Notes under the pieces: model-generated
Told to the model about the DNA's origin: nothing
What the model saw: only the letters and a program-made list of their open reading frames with translations
Databases searched by the model: none
Program-made: the position numbers and the translations under genes
Assembly: GCA_023249165.1 (NCBI GenBank)
Contig: JAHFDE010000127.1
Span: 1 to 6,238 of the forward strand
Length of the DNA stretch: 6,238 nucleotides
Reading direction: 5' to 3'
Source: Candidatus Methylomirabilota bacterium
GTDB taxonomy: Bacteria; Methylomirabilota; Methylomirabilia; Methylomirabilales; CSP1-5
Shown: piece by piece, positions 1 through 5,891 of the stretch
Position numbering within the stretch: the stretch's first letter is position 1
How the letters are laid out: each line of letters starts with the position of its first letter

Positions 1-921
1 CAAGGGCCAGGAACCCCCGGCGGGTTTCGAACTGACCGATTCGAGGAGGAAATTGGCGAAGGCTTCACAGAGGGGAGACCGCGAGCGGTTCTTGTGATAG
101 ACCAGATAGAAATCGCGAGTGAGTCTGATGCCTTCGAGGGGGACGGTCCGAAGTGTTCCCCGGTCCAGGTCATCCTGGATAGCCCTGAGTGAAATCACCG
201 AAGCTCCTGCGCCGCTCTTCACTGCCTGGCGGATGGCCTCCGTGCTCCCGAGCTCTGCCACCACCGTCAGGGCACTGGAGTCGAGCCGTGCGGCGTGAAG
301 CGCATCCTCGAAGACCTTTCTCGAGCCGGACCCCACTTCCCTCAAGATCATCGGCTGTTTGACAAGCTCTTCGAGGGCGACGACAGGTTTGCTCGCCCAG
401 GCGTGCCCAGGCGGCAAGGCGAGCACCAGCTCATCCTCCAGGAGCTTCAGGTAGATCAGCTGTCCATCGTCAAACTTCGCTCCAACCGCCCCCACCTCAT
501 ACGTCCCCTCCAGGACCCCCCGGACAATCTCGCGCGAGTCGGCGATCTTCAGCGTGATGGAGATCTCCGGGTACCGAGCCTTGAAGGTAGCCAACAGCGC
601 GGGTAGGACGTACTCGCCGGGAATGTTACTCCCGCCAATCACCAGGTGCCCCTTCAAGGAGCCCTTATACTCCTCCAGGGCCTGGATGGCCTGGTTCCTC
701 AGGGCGAGGACCTGCTTGGCGTACCCGTACAGGAGCTCTCCCGCCTTCGTCGGAAGCACCTCACGGCCCAGCCGGTCCAGGAGCTTCACCCCGACAAACT
801 CCTCGAGCACCTTGATATGGCCGCTCACCGTCGGCTGGGTGAGATACACTGCCTCGGCCGCTCTTGAAAAGCTCTTGAGCTCGACGATCCTGCAGAAGAC
901 CTCTAGCGCGCGAATATCCAT
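1..921 (-). CDS. LysR-family transcriptional regulator, 3' end cut by the window edge
   Basis: The frame is open from an ATG at 921 to the left edge: 307 residues with no stop, close to the usual 290-310 of the family, so only the last few residues can be missing. The N-terminus (MDIRALEVFCRIVELKSFSR) and the stretch to about residue 60 form the typical LysR winged helix-turn-helix, with AAEAVYLTQPTVSGHIKVLE as helix-turn-helix and LDRLGREVLPTKAG as wing. A linker helix follows, then an effector-binding domain from about residue 91 (HLVIGGSNIPGEYVLPALL) with REVGSGSR near 195-201, a ligand-loop motif seen in CysB/CysL/CbbR-like members. It is a cytoplasmic DNA-binding regulator responding to a small molecule. 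It starts 36 bp after the glycosyltransferase stop and is probably co-transcribed with it. From memory, the N-terminal half resembles the subgroup called selenium metabolism-associated LysR regulator. Family is certain; subgroup and ligand are inference. Confidence 0.95.
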   Translation of the reverse strand, partial: MDIRALEVFCRIVELKSFSRAAEAVYLTQPTVSGHIKVLEEFVGVKLLDRLGREVLPTKAGELLYGYAKQVLALRNQAIQALEEYKGSLKGHLVIGGSNIPGEYVLPALLATFKARYPEISITLKIADSREIVRGVLEGTYEVGAVGAKFDDGQLIYLKLLEDELVLALPPGHAWASKPVVALEELVKQPMILREVGSGSRKVFEDALHAARLDSSALTVVAELGSTEAIRQAVKSGAGASVISLRAIQDDLDRGTLRTVPLEGIRLTRDFYLVYHKNRSRSPLCEAFANFLLESVSSKPAGGSWPL

Positions 922-957
922 GGGACCCCCTCGGGGTAGCCCGCTCCCGAGCGCTCG
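922..957 (-). promoter_or_regulatory. Short spacer with LysR ribosome binding site inside a small hairpin
   Basis: On the coding strand a purine-rich GAGGGGG (926-932) lies 4 bases before the ATG at 921 and is the likely Shine-Dalgarno site. The same bases sit in a short inverted repeat, ACCCC-GAG-GGGGT (925-937), so the site could be partly hidden in a hairpin. A separate perfect 10-bp palindrome, CGAGCGCTCG (948-957), directly follows the glycosyltransferase stop codon. There is no promoter-like pair and no T-run, so this looks like an intra-operon spacer. Any regulatory role is inference. Confidence 0.4.
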
Positions 958-2007
958 TTAGGCGCCACCTTCCACCCCGGCATCCAGCAGGTCACGGTAG
1001 AACGCCTCGTAGGCGTCGATTTCTCGCTCGCGGGGGAATTCCGTTTCGATCTTTGTCTGCGCCTGTCTCCCCAGGCGTCGCCTCATATCGGGATCGAGAA
1101 TCAGACGCTCGGCCTTGCGTTCAAAGTCCACTTCCGAGGCAAAGAGGAGACCATCCAACTCATCCACGATGATCGATCGGTTCCCCTCGATATCCGAGGC
1201 GAGGACCGCCACCCCCCGACTCATGGCTTCGAGGAGGGCATTGGACATCCCCCCTTCCGAGAGGGAGGAGTTCACCACCACGTCCACGACCCGGAGCATG
1301 CTGCAGATCTCTTCGTGGGGAACCGCTCCCAGATATCGAACCCATTCCGAGCCGGCGATCAGCCCGAGCAGGCGCGCGCCCTCGTCCTCCTCCAGAATAG
1401 GGCCCGCATACAGGACCCGGAGATCGGGGTGGCGGGCGTGGAGGCGTGTCAGCGGAGGAAGACAGAAGGGGAGGTTCTTGACCTTCCGGATCCCTGCGGC
1501 GAAGAAGAAAATGATGTGCCGCGGCGCGAGCCCCCACCGGGCCCGATAATCGCCCGGTTTCTCCCCGCAGGCAACCGTCTGCCGGATGATGCGGATCTTC
1601 CCATCGAGGTCAGGCATTTCCTTCAGGAGCTTTTCCCGGATGCTCGCGTGAAAGGCGACAATCCCCTGTGCGCGCTTCAGCACGTCTACTACCTTCGCGC
1701 GTCGCTCGGGGTCAAACAGATCATGGTTGACATCGGTCCCGGTAATGGTGACCAAGGCCGGGACGCCGACCTCCCGCGCCTCCGTCAGCAGCAGATCTCC
1801 GGTCGCCAAGGCGTGAAACCCGTGGAGGACGTTGGGGCCAAAGGCGCGGATGGCACCAGGGACCACCGTCCGATCCGGAAACGCCTCGAGCGAGTAGATC
1901 TCAACGCGATGGCCACGCTGCCGGAGTCCGGACGCAATCCGCTCTACCGTGATCGCATTGCCACGAACGGAAGGGTGCGAGGCGGGGGCAATGAGGGCGA
2001 TTCGCAT
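958..2007 (-). CDS. GT4-type (GT-B fold) glycosyltransferase, GLT1D1-like
   Basis: A 349-residue protein that probably moves a sugar from an activated nucleotide donor to an unknown acceptor; no signal peptide or membrane segment is seen, so it should be cytoplasmic. The N-terminal Rossmann half has the short acceptor-domain signatures RGNAITVERIASGLRQRGHR (15-34) and TITGTDVNHDL (87-97). The C-terminal donor-binding half opens at FFFAAGIRKVKNLP (167-180) and continues with LRVLYAGP (196-203), VRYLGAVPHEE (223-233) and NSSLSEGGMSNALLEAM (246-262), then LASDIEGNRSII (269-280). From memory this order matches vertebrate/bacterial GLT1D1 and, less closely, the selenosugar synthase SenB. The usual E-x7-E motif reads E251-x8-E260 here, one residue longer. 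The ATG at 2007 is preceded by TGAGG (2015-2019) with a 7-base spacer, which supports this start. Fold and family are secure; substrate is unknown. Confidence 0.9.
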   Translation of the reverse strand: MRIALIAPASHPSVRGNAITVERIASGLRQRGHRVEIYSLEAFPDRTVVPGAIRAFGPNVLHGFHALATGDLLLTEAREVGVPALVTITGTDVNHDLFDPERRAKVVDVLKRAQGIVAFHASIREKLLKEMPDLDGKIRIIRQTVACGEKPGDYRARWGLAPRHIIFFFAAGIRKVKNLPFCLPPLTRLHARHPDLRVLYAGPILEEDEGARLLGLIAGSEWVRYLGAVPHEEICSMLRVVDVVVNSSLSEGGMSNALLEAMSRGVAVLASDIEGNRSIIVDELDGLLFASEVDFERKAERLILDPDMRRRLGRQAQTKIETEFPREREIDAYEAFYRDLLDAGVEGGA

Positions 2008-2096
2008 GTCGATTCCTCAAGACGACCCCTGTGTCGGGCAGCCACCCGTCAGCTGCTCCCGATCGTTCTGCCGATTGATGCCCGGGGGAAGCCTGC
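2008..2096 (-). other. gatB-glycosyltransferase spacer without heptamer arrays
   Basis: These 89 bases separate the gatB stop (TAG, 2097-2099) from the glycosyltransferase start. The only clear signal is the Shine-Dalgarno-like TGAGG at 2015-2019. I see no convincing -35/-10 pair, no hairpin followed by a T-run, and none of the 7-bp repeat arrays found at the three junctions to the right. The glycosyltransferase may be read through from gatB or may have its own weak promoter here; the sequence does not decide. Confidence 0.5.
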
Positions 2097-3551
2097 CTAT
2101 CCCCTGGCGAGCCTTTCGCGGAGCAGATCGTTGATCAGCTGCGGATTGGCCTTCCCCTTCGTCGCGCGCATCACCGCCCCGACCAATGCCGTGAGGGCCT
2201 TCTCCTTTCCCCCCCTGAAGTCGGAGACGGGGCCAGGATTCTCGGCCAGCACCTGATCGACGATCCGCCCGAGCTCTTCCTGGTCCGTGATCTGGATCAG
2301 TCCCTGCTCCTGGATGATGGCCTCAGGGCTCTTTCCCGTCTGGTACATCGCCTCGAAGACCACCTTGGCGATCTTACCGCTAATGACCCCCTCCTGGATG
2401 AGCTTCAAGAGACCGGCCAATTGGGCGGGAGTCACAGGACTTTCGGTGATCTCCTTTCCCTCCCGATTGAGGTATCCCAAGAGCTCGGACATGATCCAGT
2501 TGCTCACCAGTTTGACGTCCCGGTGGCGGTGGGTGCATTCCTCAAAAAAGTCGGCCAGCGCCTTGCTGGCGGTGAGCACCGCCGCGTCATACTCGGGGAG
2601 CCCGTACACCTGAACAAAGCGCTGCCGCCGCTCGGCGGGGAATTCCGGCAGGCTCGCAGCGATCTCCTCAACCCACGCGGGAGATATCTCGAGCGGGACC
2701 AGATCCGGCTCGGGGAAATAGCGGTAATCATGAGCCTCCTCCTTCCCCCGCATGGGGAGCGTGATCCCCTGCGTGGCGTCCCAGAGGTGGGTCTCCTGGA
2801 CGATCGGTTGACCCGATTTCAGAAGCCTGATCTGTCGCTCGATCTCATACTCCAGGGCCCGCTGGACATTCTTAAACGAATTCATGTTCTTGACCTCGGT
2901 CTTCACCCCGAGCTCCAAGCTTCCCGCCGGACGAACCGAAACATTGGCGTCGCAGCGAAGATTGCCCTCCTCCATGTTCCCCTGGGAGACCCCCAGATAT
3001 TGGAGGGTGGCCCGAAACTCCTTCAAGAACTCCGCCGCCGCCTCCGGCGTACGCAGGTCCGGTTCCGTCACCATCTCGATCAACGGGACGCCGCACCGAT
3101 TGAAATCGACCAGGCTGTACTCCGCCCGATCCATGGTCCCGGCGTGGAGGAGCTTTCCCGCATCCTCCTCAAGATGAACCCGCCGAATTCGCACCCGCCT
3201 GGCCATCCCGTTGTTGTTGATCTCGACAAACCCTCCAGTGCTGAGGGGGAGCTCGTACTGGGATATCTGATAATCCTTGGGGAGATCGGGATAGAAATAA
3301 TTCTTTCGGGCAAAGACGGAGTGGGCCGCGATCGAGCCACGGACAGCGAGCGCAGTGCGAATAGCGAACTCCACCGCTTTCTTATTGAGGACCGGCAAGA
3401 CCCCCGGCAGGCCGAGACAGACGGGACAGGTTTGGGAATTGGGGGCCTCCCCGAACCGGGTGCTGCAGCCACAGAAAATCTTCGATGCGGTAAGAAGCTG
3501 GGCATGTACCTCGAGCCCGATCACCGCCTCGTATGTCAGTTCACGGTTCAC
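2097..3551 (-). CDS. gatB: Aspartyl/glutamyl-tRNA(Asn/Gln) amidotransferase subunit B
   Basis: GatB is the kinase/amidotransferase subunit: it binds the misacylated tRNA, phosphorylates the Glu or Asp side chain with ATP, and amidates it with ammonia channelled from GatA. The 484 residues match the family's usual length (about 475-490). Visible motifs: YEAVIGLEVHAQL (8-20); zinc-type cysteines C27, C29, C42 and C45; KNYFYPDLPKDYQISQY (83-99); HLEEDAGK (126-133); the GatB signature VDFNRCGVPLIEMVTEPDL (148-166), with Cys153 where Ala is common; NMEEGNLRCDANVSV (192-206); KTEVKNMNSFK (218-228); and DYRYFPEPDL (275-284). The C-terminal helical/YqeY-type tRNA-binding tail ends in KGKANPQLINDLL. 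The start is GTG at 3551, the first possible start after an in-frame TGA at 3555-3557. It lies inside a 7-bp repeat array and has only a weak, distant GGAAG (3565-3569) upstream, so the first six residues come from repeat DNA. Confidence 0.97.
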   Translation of the reverse strand: MNRELTYEAVIGLEVHAQLLTASKIFCGCSTRFGEAPNSQTCPVCLGLPGVLPVLNKKAVEFAIRTALAVRGSIAAHSVFARKNYFYPDLPKDYQISQYELPLSTGGFVEINNNGMARRVRIRRVHLEEDAGKLLHAGTMDRAEYSLVDFNRCGVPLIEMVTEPDLRTPEAAAEFLKEFRATLQYLGVSQGNMEEGNLRCDANVSVRPAGSLELGVKTEVKNMNSFKNVQRALEYEIERQIRLLKSGQPIVQETHLWDATQGITLPMRGKEEAHDYRYFPEPDLVPLEISPAWVEEIAASLPEFPAERRQRFVQVYGLPEYDAAVLTASKALADFFEECTHRHRDVKLVSNWIMSELLGYLNREGKEITESPVTPAQLAGLLKLIQEGVISGKIAKVVFEAMYQTGKSPEAIIQEQGLIQITDQEELGRIVDQVLAENPGPVSDFRGGKEKALTALVGAVMRATKGKANPQLINDLLRERLARG

Positions 3552-3565
3552 CGTTCACCGTTCAC
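3538..3565 (-). repeat. Four tandem 7-bp units overlapping the gatB start
   Basis: On the coding strand four back-to-back copies of GTGAACN run from 3565 to 3538 (last base G, G, C, T). The third copy supplies the GTG start of gatB at 3551-3549, and the fourth lies within the coding region. Each unit contains TGA; because 7 is one more than a multiple of 3, the TGAs at 3564, 3557 and 3550 fall in three different frames, so all reading from upstream ends here. This is directly visible; any function is inference. Confidence 0.85.
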
Positions 3566-3577
3566 TTCCAGCAATTG

Positions 3578-3710
3578 GCTGTCAGCGGTCAGCCGTCCGC
3601 TGTCAGCGAAGGACACCAATCAGCTTTCACCTATGAGCTTCTCGGCGCGCCAGCCCCGCACTGCCGAATTCTTTCAATTCGCTGACGGCTGACTGCCGAC
3701 TGCTGACAGC
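3578..3710. repeat. 133-bp inverted-repeat element with heptameric arms
   Basis: Two 30-bp arms, 3578-3607 and 3681-3710, face each other across 73 bases. The left arm and the reverse complement of the right arm match at 25 of 30 positions by eye. Each arm is itself four degenerate 7-bp units (GCTGACN type) plus GC. The interior has no gene; it ends in a small perfect hairpin GAATT-CTTTC-AATTC (3666-3680). With the adjacent GTGAACN array it fills most of the 170-bp gap (3552-3721) between the cyclotransferase gene and gatB. There is no T-run, so it is not an ordinary intrinsic terminator. It could be a small non-autonomous (MITE- or BIME-like) repeat or an RNA-folding element. Confidence 0.75.
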
Positions 3711-3721
3711 GTCACCCGGCA

Positions 3722-4165
3722 TCAGCCAGCGGTCCTGATCGCCTCAAGGTTCATGATGTACTCGTCGGACAGGCCGTGCTCCTCGGCCCCGCTCACGAGA
3801 AGCCGCAGGTACCGACGGGAGGGTGTCTTGTATAGGCCCGGTCTCGCCATAAAGTAGGCGAAGGGCTGCATCTTCCGCCCATCGGAGGTCTCGACCTCGA
3901 CGTTTCGGCGGACATAGACCTTGGGATATCCTTCGTATTCGTCCAACTCTTTGAGATCCGCCTCGGTGATCTCCCAGAGGACTCCTTCGACGACCTTCCC
4001 CTTCGCCGGATTGAGGTCGGCGACCCCGCCCCCCCACATCGAGGACGTTCCGGTGAAATTCAGCTCGTAATCCCGAAGCGTGGCTGCTGCTACGAACTTC
4101 GCGGAACGGCAGCGCCGCTTCATATGATGCCGCTCCATATTCGAACCGTACGCGAAGTACAACAT
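3722..4165 (-). CDS. Gamma-glutamylcyclotransferase-like (AIG2/GGCT fold) protein
   Basis: A 147-residue cytoplasmic protein of the GGCT/AIG2-like family, whose members release 5-oxoproline from gamma-glutamyl amines or amino acids. The N-terminus LYFAYGSNM (2-10) is the family's substrate-binding YGSN loop. LDEYEGYP (74-81) holds the expected catalytic glutamate, Glu78, matching the EG motif of human GGCT. Other supporting stretches are ELNFTG (34-39), VVEGVLWEITEADLKELD (58-75) and the tail LVSGAEEHGLSDEYI (123-137). I start at the ATG at 4165 because homologues begin right at this LYFAYGSN strand. A GAGG (4169-4172) lies only 3 bases upstream, and an in-frame ATG in the repeat array just upstream would add eight residues. 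A much longer extension up to 4402 would overlap gatA and is rejected. The gene sits between gatA and gatB with repeat arrays on both sides, which suggests insertion into the gat operon. Substrate is not determinable. Confidence 0.9.
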   Translation of the reverse strand: MLYFAYGSNMERHHMKRRCRSAKFVAAATLRDYELNFTGTSSMWGGGVADLNPAKGKVVEGVLWEITEADLKELDEYEGYPKVYVRRNVEVETSDGRKMQPFAYFMARPGLYKTPSRRYLRLLVSGAEEHGLSDEYIMNLEAIRTAG

Positions 4166-4176
4166 GAGCCTCGCTC

Positions 4177-4204
4177 GTTCATGGTTCATGGTTCGTAGTT
4201 CATG
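4177..4204. repeat. Four tandem GTTCATG-type 7-bp units before the cyclotransferase gene
   Basis: On the plus strand the units are GTTCATG, GTTCATG, GTTCGTA and GTTCATG, in perfect 7-bp register. On the coding strand they read CATGAAC, so three of the four units offer an ATG in successive frames just upstream of the cyclotransferase start. The 8-mer GTTCATGG also occurs twice in the gatC-gatA gap (5747-5754 and 5812-5819). The array faces the GAACCCT array at 4249-4269 in opposite orientation. Confidence 0.85.
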
Positions 4205-4248
4205 GTCGCCCGATTGGCCCTCGTCATCATTGCACCCTGATTTTCCAC

Positions 4249-4269
4249 GAACCCTGAACCCTGAACCCT
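4249..4269. repeat. Three exact GAACCCT units running into the gatA stop codon
   Basis: Three perfect tandem copies of the 7-mer GAACCCT occupy 4249-4269, the last base being part of the gatA stop codon. A partial unit (CCCTGA) lies nearby at 4235-4240. The 16 bases at 4252-4267 are identical, in the same orientation, to 5863-5878 in the gatC-gatA gap. Together with the opposing array at 4177-4204 they bracket about 44 bases and could pair imperfectly. Confidence 0.85.
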
Positions 4270-5729
4270 CACAGGGGGGGGTTGCGCTTGTGCCACTCTG
4301 TGGCCTGTTCGTAGGCAAAGGCCACCTGAAGCAGGGTCGCCTCATCAAAGGGCTTTCCGAGCAGTTGGAGACCGATGGGAAGCCCGGCCTGTGTAAAGCC
4401 ACAGGGGAGACAGACCCCCGGAATCCCAGCCAGATTGGCGGAGATGGTGAAGATATCCGAGAGATACATGGTGAGGGGATCGTCAGTCTTCTCGCCCAGA
4501 CGGAACGCAGGGGTGGGTGCCGTCGGTGTCAGGATGACCTCGCAGCGCTTGAAGGCGTCCTCGAAGTCCTTCCGAATCAGGGTCCGGACCTTCAGGGCCT
4601 TCAGATAGTACGCGTCATAGTAGCCGGCGCTCAGGGCGTAGGTCCCGAGCATGATTCGTCGCTTCACCTCGGCACCGAATCCATTCTGCCGGCTCTTCAT
4701 GTACATGGAGAGGAGGTCTTTCGCCTCGCGAGCGCGAAACCCGTACTTGACTGCATCATACCGGGCCAGGTTCGAGCTCGCTTCAGCCGTCGCCACCAAA
4801 TAATACGTCGCCACGGCGTACTCGGTGTGGGGAAGGGAGATGGACTCTGCCTTGGCTCCCAGGGACTCCAAGACGTTGATCGCCGCCCGAATGGCCGTCT
4901 CCACCTCGGGGTCCATCCCCTCGATAAAGTACTCCTTCGGGATGCCGATCCTCAGTCCAGTCACCTCGCGACCCAACTGGGCGGCGTAGTCCGGAACAGG
5001 CACGTTTACCGAGGTGGAGTCGCAGGCGTCGTGACCGGCGATGACGCCCAAGAGGATCGCCGCATCCCGAACGTCCTTGGTCATGGGCCCGATCTGATCC
5101 AACGATGACGCGAAGGCGACGAGCCCGTATCGCGAGACGCGACCGTAGGTGGGTTTCACTCCAACGATCCTGCAGAAGGCTGCCGGCTGCCGGATCGAGC
5201 CACCGGTGTCCGAGCCCAAAGCCCCGGCGCACAGGTCTGCCGTCACCGCCGCCGCCGACCCCCCGCTCGACCCTCCGGGAACCCGATCCAGATCCCAGGG
5301 GTTGTGGGTGACCTTGTAGCCCGAATTCTCGGTGGACGACCCCATGGCAAATTCATCCATATTGGTCTTTCCGAGCAGCACCATGCCGGCCTGGTCGAGG
5401 CGCCTCATCACCGTCGCATCGTAGGGGGGAATGAATCCGTCCAAGATCTTGGAGGAACAGGTGGTCGGAACATCCTGCGTGCAGATGACGTCCTTGATGG
5501 CGAGTGGGATGCCGGCGAGTGGACCAACGTTCTCCCCCGCTTGGCGGCGTCGATCCAGACGGGAGGCCGTCCGGAGGGCCTCAAGGCCCGTCACGGTCAT
5601 GTACGCCTGGATCTTTCCCTCGACCTGGGCAATCCGCTTGAGAAAGGCCATGAGGACCTGCTTTGCGGTCACCTCCCGGCGCCGGAGCAGTCCCTGCAGT
5701 TCATGAATGGTCAGGCCGGTCAGTTCCAT
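4269..5729 (-). CDS. gatA: Aspartyl/glutamyl-tRNA(Asn/Gln) amidotransferase subunit A
   Basis: GatA is the glutaminase subunit of GatCAB: it hydrolyses glutamine (or asparagine) and feeds the ammonia through a tunnel to GatB. The 486 residues match the family length, and the amidase-signature catalytic triad is intact: Lys79 in LAIKDVICT, Ser154 in PGGSSGGSAAAV and Ser178 in GSDTGGSIRQPA. These numbers are the same as those I recall for Staphylococcus GatA. Further family stretches are GKTNMDEFAMGSSTENS (120-136), VGVKPTYGRVSRYGLVAFAS (189-208), SLDQIGPMTKDV (209-220), and near the end IFTISANLAGIPG and LPIGLQLLGKPFDEATLL. The ATG start at 5729 gives the normal N-terminus (MELTGLTIHELQ); a weak AAAGGG lies about 8 bases upstream. 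The TGA stop (4269-4271) overlaps the GAACCCT array. gatC lies 162 bp upstream, so there is no translational coupling to it. Confidence 0.98.
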   Translation of the reverse strand: MELTGLTIHELQGLLRRREVTAKQVLMAFLKRIAQVEGKIQAYMTVTGLEALRTASRLDRRRQAGENVGPLAGIPLAIKDVICTQDVPTTCSSKILDGFIPPYDATVMRRLDQAGMVLLGKTNMDEFAMGSSTENSGYKVTHNPWDLDRVPGGSSGGSAAAVTADLCAGALGSDTGGSIRQPAAFCRIVGVKPTYGRVSRYGLVAFASSLDQIGPMTKDVRDAAILLGVIAGHDACDSTSVNVPVPDYAAQLGREVTGLRIGIPKEYFIEGMDPEVETAIRAAINVLESLGAKAESISLPHTEYAVATYYLVATAEASSNLARYDAVKYGFRAREAKDLLSMYMKSRQNGFGAEVKRRIMLGTYALSAGYYDAYYLKALKVRTLIRKDFEDAFKRCEVILTPTAPTPAFRLGEKTDDPLTMYLSDIFTISANLAGIPGVCLPCGFTQAGLPIGLQLLGKPFDEATLLQVAFAYEQATEWHKRNPPL

Positions 5730-5740
5730 CGGAAGACCCT

Positions 5741-5890
5741 TTCACCGTTCATGGACTTCGGCGAGCGGTTCGGCCGAGCTCACCGTCGAGGCCTCAGTCG
5801 AGCCGTTCGGGGTTCATGGACGAACGGTATGACCCTGAGATGACTCCCCCGCACCCCGCAAGCCCTGAACCCTGAACCATCTACTATGAA
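5741..5890. repeat. gatC-gatA gap with opposed heptamer arrays and a hairpin
   Basis: Most of the 162-bp gap (5730-5891) is repeat-like. At the gatA end, TTCACCG and TTCATGG are in 7-bp register (5741-5754). At the gatC end are CCCTGAA, CCCTGAA, CCATCTA and CTATGAA in register (5863-5890), the first pair sharing a 16-bp identity with the array at the gatA stop. The two ends point in opposite directions. In between, GTTCATGGAC occurs at 5747-5756 and again at 5812-5821, and CCGTTCG (5803-5809) pairs perfectly with CGAACGG (5821-5827) across an 11-base loop. No T-run follows, so this is not a standard terminator. No small gene is credible here. Confidence 0.7.
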
Positions 5891-5891
5891 C

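Noticed and set aside
1315..2256. 313-residue plus-strand open frame
   Set aside because: It is antisense to the glycosyltransferase and the gatB end; low-complexity, with no recognisable domain.
2421..3692. 423-residue plus-strand open frame
   Set aside because: It lies almost entirely opposite gatB, shows no family motif, and owes its length to the GC-rich codon pattern of the true gene.
3538..3710. CRISPR array
   Set aside because: The repeats are 7 bp, tandem and without unique spacers, and no cas gene is present.
3681..3721. Intrinsic terminator after the cyclotransferase gene
   Set aside because: The inverted repeat is large, but no T-run follows on the coding strand, and gatB continues in the same direction.
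4166..4402. N-terminal extension of the cyclotransferase to 4402
   Set aside because: It would overlap gatA by over 130 bp and translate repeat DNA; homologues start at the LYFAYGSN strand.
4164..5108. 314-residue plus-strand open frame across the gatA 3' half and the repeat gap
   Set aside because: It reads through heptamer arrays and antisense gatA and has no coherent fold motifs.
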